Source: AC-37 sp036386455
GTDB lineage: Bacteria; Actinomycetota; Thermoleophilia; Solirubrobacterales; Thermoleophilaceae
Assembly (NCBI GenBank): GCA_036386455.1
Contig: DASVVS010000037.1
Span: forward strand, 16,821 to 80,820
Reading direction: 5' to 3'
Length of the DNA stretch: 64,000 nucleotides
Under the pieces are notes generated by a model that had not been told where the DNA came from, did no database searches, and saw only the letters and a list, made by a program, of their open reading frames with translations. The translations under genes and the position numbers were made by a program. Shown here piece by piece: positions 24,881 to 33,690 of this stretch; position 1 is the first letter of the stretch; the number at the start of each line of letters is the position of its first letter.

Positions 24881-25783
24881 TCAGCGCAGGTCGAGCGGGG
24901 GCGGGTCGGCCACCGTCTCCACGCCTCCTGACGCCGCCTCGCGCAGGTCCTCGATCGTCAGGTCCTCGGGCTGCCTCACGACGGCGAGCCCGCGGCGCTC
25001 GAGCTCGCCCGCGACCTGGAGCTGGTGGTCGTCCACGTGCTCGCCGTGGCGTGCCAGGCGGGGCACGAGCAGTGGCCGGCGCCCGGCTTCCAGCGCCTCG
25101 AGCGCCGCGCCCACGCCGGCGTGCGTGACGACCGCGTCGGCCTCGCGGAACGCCGCGCGCAGCTCGGCCGGGGGGACCGGGTCGGCCGTCTGCCAGAGCA
25201 GGACCTCGGCATCGCCCCCGAGCACCTGCGCGAGCCGGTCCGCGAGGCGCGGAAAGGGGAAGATCGTGCCCACCGACAGCGCCACGCGCAGTGGCCGCCC
25301 GCTCGGCGGCTCACCCGGCAGGGCCGCGTACGAGTCCAGCACGGATCCGGCGTAGCTCCAGCGCCCTCGGGCCCAGCCGGGGTACTGCGTGTAGAGCCGC
25401 ACGCCCGGCACGCGCTGCAGGGCGCGCCCGGTGACCGACGGCCCCACCGCACGCGCCAGCGATTCGACGTAGTGCGTCTCGCGGCGCAGGGCCGCCGCCT
25501 GGGGGAGGAAGGAGAGCGCTATCCCCGGCCCCGTGCTGATCACGCGCTCGTAGCCGCGGCGGCGCAGCAGGCGGATCGCGAGTGGGGTGTTGCGTGCGAC
25601 CGCGCTGAAGTCACGCGGCTTCGTGTAGTGGGCGTGCACCACGTCGCGGCCCTCGAGCAGCTCGCGCGACTGCGGGGTGTCGAAGGTGACCCAGGTGGGC
25701 TCGTCGCCGAGATCGAGCCGCGGCGCGAGCCGCACCAGCTCCGACAGGTGACCGCCCGTGGCGGCGACGAGCAGCGTGCTCAC
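24881..25783 (-). CDS. GT28-type glycosyltransferase, Alg14-Alg13 fusion-like
   Basis: The 300-residue protein begins VSTLLVAATGGHLSELVRLA, the GGH loop of Alg14/PssD-type subunits. It continues with VISTGPGIALSFLPQAAALR and changes near 170 into VALSVGTIFPFPRLADRLAQ and ADAVVTHAGVGAALEALEAG, the donor-binding domain of Alg13/PssE/MurG-type enzymes. It therefore carries in one chain the two subunits that are separate in many exopolysaccharide loci. It is the last gene of a minus-strand operon of four, and its GTG overlaps the preceding stop. Confidence 0.82.
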   Translation of the reverse strand: MSTLLVAATGGHLSELVRLAPRLDLGDEPTWVTFDTPQSRELLEGRDVVHAHYTKPRDFSAVARNTPLAIRLLRRRGYERVISTGPGIALSFLPQAAALRRETHYVESLARAVGPSVTGRALQRVPGVRLYTQYPGWARGRWSYAGSVLDSYAALPGEPPSGRPLRVALSVGTIFPFPRLADRLAQVLGGDAEVLLWQTADPVPPAELRAAFREADAVVTHAGVGAALEALEAGRRPLLVPRLARHGEHVDDHQLQVAGELERRGLAVVRQPEDLTIEDLREAASGGVETVADPPPLDLR

Positions 25784-26541
25784 GTCGCGCCGTCGAGCGC
25801 CGCGAGATCGTCGAGGCGCTTGAACGGGTGCACGAACAGACGCCCCGCCGCCCGCGCCTCGAGCGCCTCCGCGACGCTGAACTCCGGCACCCAGCGGACC
25901 GTGGCGTACAGGTCGCTCACGGCGTCCACGTCGACCACGCGGAAGCCCAGGTGGTGGGCCGCCGTGGGCACGAACAGCTCGAAGTAGCAGGGCGGCGGGT
26001 CCTCGAGCGCGGCGAGCGCGGCGAGCGCGTCGCGGCGCAGGAAGTACGCCGTCCCGAGGCTGCCGAACCGGACGTCGGGATCGTCGCGGCGCGAGATTCC
26101 CCTGAAGAACCGCGCCAGCGCCGGGTCGTCGCGATAGCGGAGGTGGTGCGACCAGTTGGTGTCGTTGCGCGGCGCCGCGCGCTTGGCGAGGAGGCCCGCG
26201 TCGTGGCGCTCGGCCAGGGCCAGCAGCGGCTTCTCGAACCCGGGGCCCAGGATGAGGTGGTCGAACTCGATCAGGTACACGAAGTCGATGCTCGGGTCCG
26301 GCTCCACGATCTCCTCGTGCAGCGTTCGCAGCGTCCCGTTCAGCGACTGGTCGAAGTGGTGGCCGCGGAGCGTAGGGTCCTCGATCCACAGGGCGTCGCC
26401 CTCCGGCAGATCCTCGAAGTCGGCCCGCCGGCCCCCGTGGCAGGCGACGAAGCGCGACCCGGGCGCGAGCGCGCGCAGGTAGTCGAGCTGGGCCGTGACC
26501 AGCGCGGCCGGCAGGTGCGTGCGGACCGCCGTGAGGATCAA
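25780..26541 (-). CDS. Unrecognised protein, possibly GT-A-like
   Basis: I cannot name a family for this 253-residue protein. It starts at TTG (overlapping the upstream stop as TTGA) with ILTAVRTHLPAALVTAQLDY. Around residues 85-100 it has FVYLIEFDHLILGPGFEKPL, an acidic motif that could be a DxD-like site of a GT-A glycosyltransferase. Later it has PRNDTNWSHHLRYRD and SLGTAYFLRRDALAAL, the latter like the acceptor loop of GT2 enzymes. No membrane segments or signal peptide are seen. A 9-base repeat (about 26003-26030) encodes its ALAALAAL stretch. Its place between a CxxC protein and a GT28 enzyme suggests a role in the same glycan step. Confidence 0.6.
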   Translation of the reverse strand: MILTAVRTHLPAALVTAQLDYLRALAPGSRFVACHGGRRADFEDLPEGDALWIEDPTLRGHHFDQSLNGTLRTLHEEIVEPDPSIDFVYLIEFDHLILGPGFEKPLLALAERHDAGLLAKRAAPRNDTNWSHHLRYRDDPALARFFRGISRRDDPDVRFGSLGTAYFLRRDALAALAALEDPPPCYFELFVPTAAHHLGFRVVDVDAVSDLYATVRWVPEFSVAEALEARAAGRLFVHPFKRLDDLAALDGAT

Positions 26542-26813
26542 CGGACCCAGGGGCGCTCGGGCGCGGGGCAGGCGTCGAGCTCGGCGTGGCGCAGCTCGAG
26601 CGTGTCCTTCGCCGCGAACGCGACGTGAACGTCGGACTCGCGGGCGCCGATCAGCTTGACCTGCCCGCGCCAGACGACCGGCAGCGCCACGAACAGCTCG
26701 CGGCCGCAGGTGGCGCAGCGGAGCGGGCGGCCGAAGGCGGCGAGCACGGCGCGGCGCGCCTCGTCGCGCAGGCGCCGGCGGACGCGCGGCACGATCGCGC
26801 GCTCGGCGCTCAA
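26538..26813 (-). CDS. Small CxxC protein of unknown function
   Basis: The 91-residue product contains RCATCGRELF at about 33-42 and a further Cys in LDACPAPERP, a possible partial zinc ribbon. Otherwise it is Arg/Ala-rich at the N-terminus (VPRVRRRLRDEARRAVLAAF) and beta-like after the Cys pair. The start is TTG at 26813, overlapping the stop of the GT2 gene (TTGA), and the stop overlaps the TTG of the next gene. Conserved 4-base couplings on both sides argue that it is a real gene. It may be a small accessory factor for the neighbouring enzymes (inference). Confidence 0.6.
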   Translation of the reverse strand: MSAERAIVPRVRRRLRDEARRAVLAAFGRPLRCATCGRELFVALPVVWRGQVKLIGARESDVHVAFAAKDTLELRHAELDACPAPERPWVR

Positions 26814-27913
26814 GTGGGCGGCTCCCGCAGCGGCTCGATACTCAGCACGCGCAGGGCGAGCGCCTGCGTGCGGCTGCTCGCCAGGGCCTGGCCGGTGGGG
26901 CAGCGGGCCAGGTGCAGGAAGGCGCGCAGCGTGCCGCGGTCGCGCAGGTCCACGACGGCCGCGCCGAGAGCGACCGCGCCGGGCGCTCCCGGCAGCAGCG
27001 CCACCGACGGCCCTCCGCCGGGTGCCACGCGCGCGGCCAGCCGCCTGCCCTGGAACCGGCCCACGAGCAGCTGGGCAACGCCGATCGCGCGCTGCGGGTG
27101 CGCCAGCCGGGCCGCCAGCCGAGCGAGCGTCGGGGCTCGGCGGCGGCCGGCCTGGAGCTCTCCTCGCGCGCTGTCCCAGGCGACGACGCCCTCGTGCCGG
27201 CGCAGCAGCGCCGGCGTGCACCAGGGCCGGTCGCGGTAGGCGTCGAGCACGTGCTTGTGCGACCGGTGCATGGCCGGGGCATCGTCCGAGACCTGCCCGG
27301 GGTGCATGTGGTAGAGCGCCGTCACCCGCGGTATCGCGACGGCCGACCCGTGCTCGAGCACTCGGATCCAGAGGTCGAGGTCGGCCGCGCGCTTCAGCGG
27401 GCGGAAGCCGCCGGCGTCGAGCACGACCGCGCGGCGCACCATCGACGTGCTCGACGACACCTTGGTCTCCGGCAGCGCGACTTCGGCCGGGCTCGAAAGG
27501 ACGCGCGGGCGGCGCCCACGCCAGCCGTACACGCGGTGGTGATCCGGCTCGGAGCCCGTGCCGAGCACGGCGGTCCCCACGAGCACATGCCCGTCACGGG
27601 CGGACCAGAGCGTGTCCAGATGGTCCGGCAGCCACTCGTCGTCGCAGTCGAGCAGGGCGACCCAGTCCGTGCCGGCCGCCCGGATGCCGGTGTTGCGCGC
27701 GCCGCCCTCGCCGAGGTTGTGCTCGTGGGTGATCACGCGCGCCCCCAGCGCGGCCGCGCGCGGGCCGGTCTCGTCGCCGGACGCGTCGTCCACCACGAGG
27801 ATCTCGCACGGCCGCCGCCGCTGCGCGAGCACGCTGCGCACCGCTCGCTCGACCATGTCCGGTCGGCGGTAGGCCGGTATGACGACCGTGACAGGCAGCG
27901 TTTCCGCTCGCAT
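26810..27913 (-). CDS. Family 2 glycosyltransferase
   Basis: The 367-residue enzyme begins MRAETLPVTVVIPAYRRPDM. It has EILVVDDASGDETGPRAAAL, GEGGARNTGIRAAG, ALLDCDDEWLPDHL (metal motif, about 95) and KRAADLDLWIRVLEHG. Residues from about 240 onward form an unassigned C-terminal region. It is the first gene of the minus-strand operon 26810-24881, in which all four genes overlap by 4 bases. The 45 bases upstream to the divergent GT-C gene probably hold its promoter, though no clear -10 is visible. Confidence 0.88.
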   Translation of the reverse strand: MRAETLPVTVVIPAYRRPDMVERAVRSVLAQRRRPCEILVVDDASGDETGPRAAALGARVITHEHNLGEGGARNTGIRAAGTDWVALLDCDDEWLPDHLDTLWSARDGHVLVGTAVLGTGSEPDHHRVYGWRGRRPRVLSSPAEVALPETKVSSSTSMVRRAVVLDAGGFRPLKRAADLDLWIRVLEHGSAVAIPRVTALYHMHPGQVSDDAPAMHRSHKHVLDAYRDRPWCTPALLRRHEGVVAWDSARGELQAGRRRAPTLARLAARLAHPQRAIGVAQLLVGRFQGRRLAARVAPGGGPSVALLPGAPGAVALGAAVVDLRDRGTLRAFLHLARCPTGQALASSRTQALALRVLSIEPLREPPT

Positions 27914-27958
27914 GACGCGGCCGTCAGGTTACGCGGCCGCGCGCCACTGCTGCTCTGC

Positions 27959-29494
27959 ATGGCCGCCAGCGCGGATGGCAGAATCACGCGCCGTGACGAT
28001 CACCGGAGGTACGGCACGGCTCGGATAGCTCTGCGAGCGGGAGGGATCCCGCTCGCAGCGATCGTCACCGCGGCCGCGCTTCTGCGGTTCGTCACGTTGG
28101 ACGCGCAGAGCTTCTCGGGCGACGAGCTGTTCAGCGCGTGGCTGATGGAGATGGGCTTCGGTGACATGCTCGACACGGTGCCCGAGTCGGAGGCCACGCC
28201 GCCGGTCTTCTACGTGCTCGAGTGGCTCGCGGTGCAGCTCTTCGGCACCGGCGAGGTGGGCATGCGGCTGCTGCCGGCCCTGTGCGGCGTGCTCACGGTC
28301 CCGGCGCTGTACCTCACGGGCGCGCTGGCTGCGTCGCGCCGGGTAGGACTCGCCGCCGCGGCGCTCGCGGCCGTGAACCCGCTGCTCGTCTGGTACTCAC
28401 AGGAGGCGCGCGCGTACGCCCCGATGATCCTGCTCGTGGCGATCTCGCTCGCCTGCCTGGCCGCCGTGGCGAGGGGCGGCGGCCGGCGCTGGGCGGTTGG
28501 GTGGGCGGTGGCGAGCGCCGCCGCACTGGCCACGCACTACTTCGCGGCCTTCGTGGTGATGGCGGGGGCGCTGTGGCTGCTGCGCTCGCGCGCCCACGAC
28601 CTGCGCACGCGGCTCGCCGCCGTGGCCGTGCCGTCCGCCGTGGGCCTCGCGCTCGTGCCGCTCGCGCTCCACCAGAGCGAGGCGGTTGGGGACGAGGGGG
28701 CGGTCGGTCCCGGCAGCCTGCTCGAGCGGCTGGCCGCGATTCCGAAGTCCTTCCTCGTCGGCTACTCGCTGCCCGCGGAGGCGGTGGTCGTCATCGCCGT
28801 GGCGCTTCTGGCGGCGGCGGCGCTGGTGCTGGCCGCGAGGTCGGAGGGCGACGAGCGCCGCACGGCGCGCCTCGCCGCCATCGCCGCCGCGTTCGGGATC
28901 CTCGTCCCGCTCGCGATCGCGCCGTTCGGGCTCGACTACCTGGCGAGCAAGAACGTGGTGGCCGCGATCGTCCCGAGCGTGATCGTGTTCGCATGCGGGC
29001 TCGCCGCCGGGCGCCTGGGACTCGCCGCGCTCGCCGCCCTCGCCGCGCTGTCGGTCGCGACGGTGATCGGCGTCGCGGCGAACAAGGCCTACCAGCGCGC
29101 CGACTACCGTGGCGCCGCCGCGGCCCTCGGCGAGCCGCGCGGCGAGCGCATGGTGATCTTCAACCCGGCATTCAGCAACCCCGGCCCGTTCGGCGTCTAC
29201 TTCGGCAAGAGCGAGCCGGTGCGCCGGGACTACCCCGCGCTCGTGGAGGTCGCGGTCGTCGCGCTCAACCAGCAGGGCGGGTTCGGGCCGTCGCACCCGG
29301 AGCCGCCCACCGCTCCGGCGAAGCCTCCGCCCCCGGGCTTCCGGCTCGCCGAGGACCGCCGGACGGACAGCTACCGGCTCATCCGCTACACCGCTGCGCG
29401 CCCGACGCGGGTCGAGGACGGCCATCTCGGGCTCGTCTCCTTCCCCGGCCTCCCGCAGGCCACCGTCCTCCAGCGGGCGCGGACGGGAGGCTGA
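27959..29494 (+). CDS. GT39/ArnT-like membrane glycosyltransferase
   Basis: The 511-residue protein has about 11 membrane segments. After the first comes VTLDAQSFSGDELFSAWLME, with the Asp-Glu pair expected in the first extracytoplasmic loop of PMT/ArnT-type GT-C enzymes. Then ATPPVFYVLEWLAVQLFG and NPLLVWYSQEARAYAPMILL follow, the latter highly characteristic of this family. It would use a polyprenyl-phosphate sugar outside the membrane. The ATG at 27959 is the first in-frame start; a GTG at 27992 is out of frame and terminates after 11 codons. It lies 5 bases before the next GT4 gene. Confidence 0.82.
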   Translation: MAASADGRITRRDDHRRYGTARIALRAGGIPLAAIVTAAALLRFVTLDAQSFSGDELFSAWLMEMGFGDMLDTVPESEATPPVFYVLEWLAVQLFGTGEVGMRLLPALCGVLTVPALYLTGALAASRRVGLAAAALAAVNPLLVWYSQEARAYAPMILLVAISLACLAAVARGGGRRWAVGWAVASAAALATHYFAAFVVMAGALWLLRSRAHDLRTRLAAVAVPSAVGLALVPLALHQSEAVGDEGAVGPGSLLERLAAIPKSFLVGYSLPAEAVVVIAVALLAAAALVLAARSEGDERRTARLAAIAAAFGILVPLAIAPFGLDYLASKNVVAAIVPSVIVFACGLAAGRLGLAALAALAALSVATVIGVAANKAYQRADYRGAAAALGEPRGERMVIFNPAFSNPGPFGVYFGKSEPVRRDYPALVEVAVVALNQQGGFGPSHPEPPTAPAKPPPPGFRLAEDRRTDSYRLIRYTAARPTRVEDGHLGLVSFPGLPQATVLQRARTGG

Positions 29495-29499
29495 GGACC

Positions 29500-30756
29500 G
29501 TGCGGATCGCCTACATCTGCAGCCGCTACCCGTCGATCTCGCACGTCTTCATCCTGCGCGAGGTGCTCGCGCTGCGCGCCATCGGCGTGGAGATCGACAC
29601 GTTCACGGTCAGGCACTCCGGCGAGGAGGAGCTGCTCACCCAGACCGACCGCGACGAGGACGCGCGCACCTACACGATCGTGCCCGCGAGCCCGGCCGAG
29701 CTGCTCGCCGCGCACCTGGGGGCGCTCGTGCGCGGCCCGGGCCGCTACCTGGCGACGTTCGCGCTGGCGCTGAAGCTGCGCGGCCGCGGGGCCAAGGCGC
29801 TGCTGTGGCAGGTCTTTTACTTCGGCGAGGCCGCGGTCGTCTGGCGCCAGCTCCGCCGGCGCGGGATCAAGCACATCCACGCGCACCACGCGAACGTCGC
29901 CTCCGACGTCGCGCTGCTCGCCTCCCACCTCGGCGGCGACGGCTGGTCGTGGAGCTTCACGATGCACGGCAGCACCGAGTTCTTCGACGTGCGCGAGCAC
30001 CGGCTGCCGCAGAAGGTCGAGCTGGCGGAGTTCGTCGCGTGCATCAGCAAGCACGGGCGCAGCCAGCTGATGAGCCTGGTGGACCCGGTGCACTGGGAGA
30101 AGCTCCACGTCGTGCACTGCGGGATCGACCTGTCGCGCTTCCGCGCGAGGGACGGGGAGCGTGCGGCGCCGCCGCTCGAGGTCCTCACGGTCGGGCGGGT
30201 CGTGCCGGTGAAAGGCCAGTCGCTGCTCGTGGAGGCGGTCGCCGAGCTGGGCCGCCGCGGTGTGGACGTCCGGCTCACGATCGTCGGCGACGGCCCGCAG
30301 CTCCCCGCGCTGCGTCAGCTGGCTGACAGGCTCGGCGTGCAGGACCGGGTCGAGTTCCCCGGGGCGGTCGGCCAGGACCGCATCCGCGACTACTACGACC
30401 GCGCGGACGTGTTCGCGCTGCCGAGCTTCGCCGAGGGCATCCCGGTCGTGCTCATCGAGGCGATGGCCACCGGCATACCGATCGTCGCATCCCGCATCAC
30501 CGGCATTCCCGAGCTGGTCGAGGAGGGCGTCTCCGGCGTGCTCGTGACACCCGGTGACCCGGACGATCTGACCGGTGCGCTCGAGCGCGTCCTGCGCGAG
30601 CCGCCGGCCCGGCGCGCGGAGATGGGACGCGCCGGCCGCGCTACCGTGGAGGCGGAGTTCGACCTCGAGCAGACGGCGATCGAGCTCCGCGCGCTTTTCA
30701 CGGAGCGGATTCCGTGCTATCAAGGAGATGGCGCGGGGGAGCGAGGCAAGGGTTAG
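29500..30756 (+). CDS. Family 4 glycosyltransferase
   Basis: The 418-residue enzyme starts at GTG with RIAYICSRYPSISHVFILRE, a start typical of colanic-acid/exopolysaccharide GT4 transferases. GIKHIHAHHANVASDVALLA, WSFTMHGSTEF, VLTVGRVVPVKGQSLLVEAV and FAEGIPVVLIEAMATGIPIVAS (E-x7-E pattern) complete the assignment. It is 5 bases downstream of the GT39-like gene. The last ~20 residues run into a region of changed composition that precedes the leader of the sugar-phosphate transferase gene. Confidence 0.93.
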   Translation: MRIAYICSRYPSISHVFILREVLALRAIGVEIDTFTVRHSGEEELLTQTDRDEDARTYTIVPASPAELLAAHLGALVRGPGRYLATFALALKLRGRGAKALLWQVFYFGEAAVVWRQLRRRGIKHIHAHHANVASDVALLASHLGGDGWSWSFTMHGSTEFFDVREHRLPQKVELAEFVACISKHGRSQLMSLVDPVHWEKLHVVHCGIDLSRFRARDGERAAPPLEVLTVGRVVPVKGQSLLVEAVAELGRRGVDVRLTIVGDGPQLPALRQLADRLGVQDRVEFPGAVGQDRIRDYYDRADVFALPSFAEGIPVVLIEAMATGIPIVASRITGIPELVEEGVSGVLVTPGDPDDLTGALERVLREPPARRAEMGRAGRATVEAEFDLEQTAIELRALFTERIPCYQGDGAGERGKG

Positions 30757-30940
30757 GGTCTCCGCGCAGGCAAATACGGCGTTTCCTTTTCCAGGCAGAG
30801 GGGGAGAAGGTTTTGGAATCCGCAGGATGCGGTAGGGGGTCCGGTCTGGTACGGCGGGACCACCGTTCCGGCGAGGCACCGGGGGGCAAGGAGATGGTTG
30901 TGAGGCGTGCCGCCGCGCCTGCGGCGGCGAGGGGCTCGGG
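30757..30940 (+). promoter_or_regulatory. 184-base leader before the initiating sugar transferase
   Basis: This is one of the longer gaps in the window. It is purine-rich and less G+C-biased in places (GGCAAATACGGCG, TTTCCTTTTCC, GGGGGAGAAGGTTTTGG). It contains a short ORF from 30894 to 30944 with AAGGAG directly before its ATG, and the ORF's stop overlaps the TTG of the next gene. A promoter or a structured 5' leader controlling exopolysaccharide synthesis is plausible. I could not match it to a known riboswitch. Confidence 0.4.
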
Positions 30941-30944
30941 TTGA
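30894..30944 (+). other. Possible 16-codon upstream ORF
   Basis: An ATG preceded by AAGGAG opens a 16-codon frame rich in Arg and Ala. Its TGA overlaps the TTG start of the sugar-phosphate transferase gene (TTGA). It could couple translation to the downstream gene or be chance. Confidence 0.25.
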
Positions 30945-32554
30945 CCGACCCCGTAACCACCGAGGGTCTGGAGATCCAGGACGACGTGCGCGAGTCGGAC
31001 GACTCCGTGCCCGCCTACAGCGGCCCGAAGCTCGTCGACCAGAAGCCGGTCGCCCTCGGCTCCGGTCGCCCCGACACGGTCGACCCGCTCGACTTCCCGC
31101 CCGTTCAGCGCGCGGTCCAAGAGCTCGCCGAGCTCGACGCCGAGGTGCGCACGCCGGCGCGGCCGATCCGCGAGGGCGACCGCACCCGCGAGGTGCTCGG
31201 CCGCGACGCGCTGGTCCGCCGCCTGCTCGCGGGGGCCGACGTGCTCGCCGCCGCGCTCGCCCTGAACGTCGCGATCCTCAGCGGCGGGGCGAGCCCCACG
31301 CTCGCGGTCGTCGTCGCGATCCTGATGGTGGTCCCGATCGGCAAGATCCTCGGCCTCTACGACCGCGACGAGCACGTCCTCCACAAGACGACGCTCGACG
31401 AGGCCCCGACGCTGCTCCAGGTCGCGATGATCCACGCCGTCTCGGCGTGGCTGCTCGACGGCGTGCTCGCGAGCGGCGCGCTCGGCAAGCCGCAGGTCGT
31501 GCTCGCGTGGCTGCTGCTGTTCGTCTCGATGGGCACCTTCCGCACGATCGCGCGCCGGATCGGCCTCACGGCCGCACCCGCGGAGCGGCTGCTCGTGCTC
31601 GGCTCCAGCGACGAGGCCGACCGCATGCGCGAGAAGCTCGCCACGCTCAAGCCGCTGAAGGCCGAGGTCGTGGGCCGCGTGCCTGTCGCTCGCGAGCGCC
31701 GGGCCGAGCGCGGCGAGGACGTGCTCGGGATCATGGAGGACCTCGACTACGTCCTCGCGGTCAACCGCGTGGACCGCGTCGTGATCTGCCCGCACGGCGG
31801 CGACTCGCACGCCATGCTCGACACGATCCGCCTGGTCAAGGGGCTGGGCGTGAAGGTCAGCCTGATGCCGCGGCTGTTCGAGGTCGTCGGCACCTCGGTC
31901 GAGTTCGACCAGCTCGGCGGGCTCACGCTGCTCGGCCTGCGCCGCTACGACCTGTCGAAGTCCTCGGCGATGCTCAAGCGCGTGTTCGACGTCGTCGGCG
32001 CGTCCACCGTGCTGGTGGTCCTGGCGCCGCTCTTCGCCACGATCGCGGTCGCCATCAAGCTGACCTCCCACGGGCCGGTCTTCTTCCGCCAGCGCCGGAT
32101 CGGCCGCGGCGGCGAGGCGTTCGCGATGTTCAAGTTCCGCACGATGTACGACGGGGCGGACCGGCAGAAGGCCGAGCTCCGGCACCGCAACGAGGCGGAC
32201 GGCTTCTTCAAGATCACCGACGACCCGCGCGTCACGTCGGTTGGGCGCTGGCTGCGTAAGGCGTCGCTCGACGAGCTCCCGCAGCTCCTCAACGTGCTCC
32301 GCGGTGAGATGAGCCTCGTGGGCCCGCGGCCGCTGGTGGACGAGGAGGACTCGCGGATCGAGGGCTGGTTCCGCCGCCGGCTCGACATCACGCCCGGGAT
32401 GACCGGTGCGTGGCAGGTGCTCGGCTCCTCGCGCATCCCGATGCGCGACATGGTCACGATCGACTACCTGTACCGCACCAACTGGTCGCTCTGGCTCGAC
32501 CTGAAGATCCTGCTGCGCACCGTGCCGCACGTGCTGCTGCGCCGGGGCTGCTGA
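30941..32554 (+). CDS. Polyprenyl-phosphate sugar-1-phosphate transferase (WbaP/ExoY family)
   Basis: The 537-residue protein initiates repeat-unit synthesis by moving a sugar-1-phosphate to the polyprenyl carrier. Residues ~90-210 hold several membrane segments. A CoA-binding-like/NAD-type domain follows (ERLLVLGSSDEADRMREKL). The catalytic C-terminal domain from ~345 has LKRVFDVVGASTVLVVLAPL, GPVFFRQRRIGRGGEAFAMF, KFRTMYDGAD, KASLDELPQLLNVLRGEMSL, VGPRP and TPGMTGAWQV. The start is TTG, with GAGGGG about 7 bases before it. It begins the initiation/chain-length/polymerase operon with the next two genes. Confidence 0.92.
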   Translation: MTDPVTTEGLEIQDDVRESDDSVPAYSGPKLVDQKPVALGSGRPDTVDPLDFPPVQRAVQELAELDAEVRTPARPIREGDRTREVLGRDALVRRLLAGADVLAAALALNVAILSGGASPTLAVVVAILMVVPIGKILGLYDRDEHVLHKTTLDEAPTLLQVAMIHAVSAWLLDGVLASGALGKPQVVLAWLLLFVSMGTFRTIARRIGLTAAPAERLLVLGSSDEADRMREKLATLKPLKAEVVGRVPVARERRAERGEDVLGIMEDLDYVLAVNRVDRVVICPHGGDSHAMLDTIRLVKGLGVKVSLMPRLFEVVGTSVEFDQLGGLTLLGLRRYDLSKSSAMLKRVFDVVGASTVLVVLAPLFATIAVAIKLTSHGPVFFRQRRIGRGGEAFAMFKFRTMYDGADRQKAELRHRNEADGFFKITDDPRVTSVGRWLRKASLDELPQLLNVLRGEMSLVGPRPLVDEEDSRIEGWFRRRLDITPGMTGAWQVLGSSRIPMRDMVTIDYLYRTNWSLWLDLKILLRTVPHVLLRRGC

Positions 32555-32637
32555 CCTTCTCCCGCCGACCTCGCATTGCAACCGGTGCTGCAACGACGGG
32601 GTGGGGGACGTGGCATGCTGATTCCGAGGAACGTGGC

Positions 32638-33690
32638 TTGAGCAACCCTCGAGAGCAACAGAGCGCGTCCGGCCGCGACGTCGAGGCGGCGGTGAGGGAC
32701 ATCCTGCGCGGCGCGGCGGAGCCCGGCGGCCGAGCGGCCCCGGAGGAGCGAGCGCGGCCCCAGGCCGCGCCGGCGCCCGGCTATGGCACGGCAGCTCCCG
32801 GCTACGCCGCGGCGTCCGGTTCCTCCGAGGCCACCGGCGGCAACGGGACCACGACGGCTCCCGGCGGCGGCGCCTCCGGCTCGACCCCGCGACTCGCGGG
32901 TCCGCTCGAGGCCTTTCTGCGGCACCCGATCCTGACCCTGCTCCCGGTGATCCTGCTCGTCGGCGCGGCCATCCTGATCGGCACGCAGCGCGAAGCCGAG
33001 CACACCGCCGAGGCGCGCATCCAGGTCGGCCGCGACAACGTGCCGCCGTTCTACCTCCAGCAGGTCGTGAGCGGCAGCCAGGCGCTCGCCGCCACCTACG
33101 CGCGCGCCGTGTACGCCGAGCCGGTGATCCAGGCCGCTGCGCGCGGCGCCGGCGTGCCGGTCCAGGAGGTGCGCGGGAAGCTCGACGGGACTCAGGTCGG
33201 CGGCAGCACGCTCATCGAGATCGAGGCCCGTAGCGACTCGGAGCAGACCGCCATCCGGCTGGCCAACTCGGCGGCGACCGCGATGGTCGACTACGTCGTC
33301 GACCTGACCCGGGACACCGACCAGTCGGCCCGGCTGTTCGATCAGTACCGGAAGGCCCAGCGGCGCTTCCACGCGGCCGACGCCCGCGTGCGCAGGCTGA
33401 TTCCGCGCGAGCGCCGCCGGCCCGCGCAGCTGAGGCAGGCACGGCTCGACGCCGACGTGGCCAAGCTGCGCGCCGAGGATCTCGCCGCACGCTACCGCCA
33501 GAGCACCGCCGAGGTGATGACCGCCTCCGACCTCGAGGTGATCGCGCCCGCGGCGACCACGACGTCGGACCGCGAGGACACGCTGCAGACGCTGCTCGTG
33601 ATCGGCGCGATCGCCGGGCTGGTGCTCGGTCTCGGACTCGCGCTCGTGCGCAGCAACTGGAGCCTGTTGCGCGCCGTCCGCCGAGGGTGA
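32638..33690 (+). CDS. Wzz-like chain-length determinant protein
   Basis: The 350-residue protein has a Gly/Ala/Ser-rich cytoplasmic N-terminus, a membrane segment at about 98-118 (PILTLLPVILLVGAAILIG), and a periplasmic domain with a helical part (residues ~225-290, charged and probably coiled coil). A second membrane segment lies at about 316-340 (LLVIGAIAGLVLGLGLALV). This matches polysaccharide co-polymerases. The kinase domain found in some actinobacterial homologues is absent. The TTG at 32638 is preceded by GAGGA 7 bases upstream and is the only start in frame after the previous gene. The stop overlaps the next GTG. Confidence 0.83.
   Translation: MSNPREQQSASGRDVEAAVRDILRGAAEPGGRAAPEERARPQAAPAPGYGTAAPGYAAASGSSEATGGNGTTTAPGGGASGSTPRLAGPLEAFLRHPILTLLPVILLVGAAILIGTQREAEHTAEARIQVGRDNVPPFYLQQVVSGSQALAATYARAVYAEPVIQAAARGAGVPVQEVRGKLDGTQVGGSTLIEIEARSDSEQTAIRLANSAATAMVDYVVDLTRDTDQSARLFDQYRKAQRRFHAADARVRRLIPRERRRPAQLRQARLDADVAKLRAEDLAARYRQSTAEVMTASDLEVIAPAATTTSDREDTLQTLLVIGAIAGLVLGLGLALVRSNWSLLRAVRRG

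Noticed and set aside
27992..28027. GTG after a CAGAAT hexamer as start of the GT39-like gene
   Set aside because: The frame stops after 11 codons, whereas the ATG at 27959 reads directly into the first membrane helix.
30757..30940. Known riboswitch in the leader of the sugar-phosphate transferase gene
   Set aside because: I compared it by eye with c-di-GMP and c-di-AMP riboswitch core motifs and found no convincing match, so no named riboswitch is claimed.
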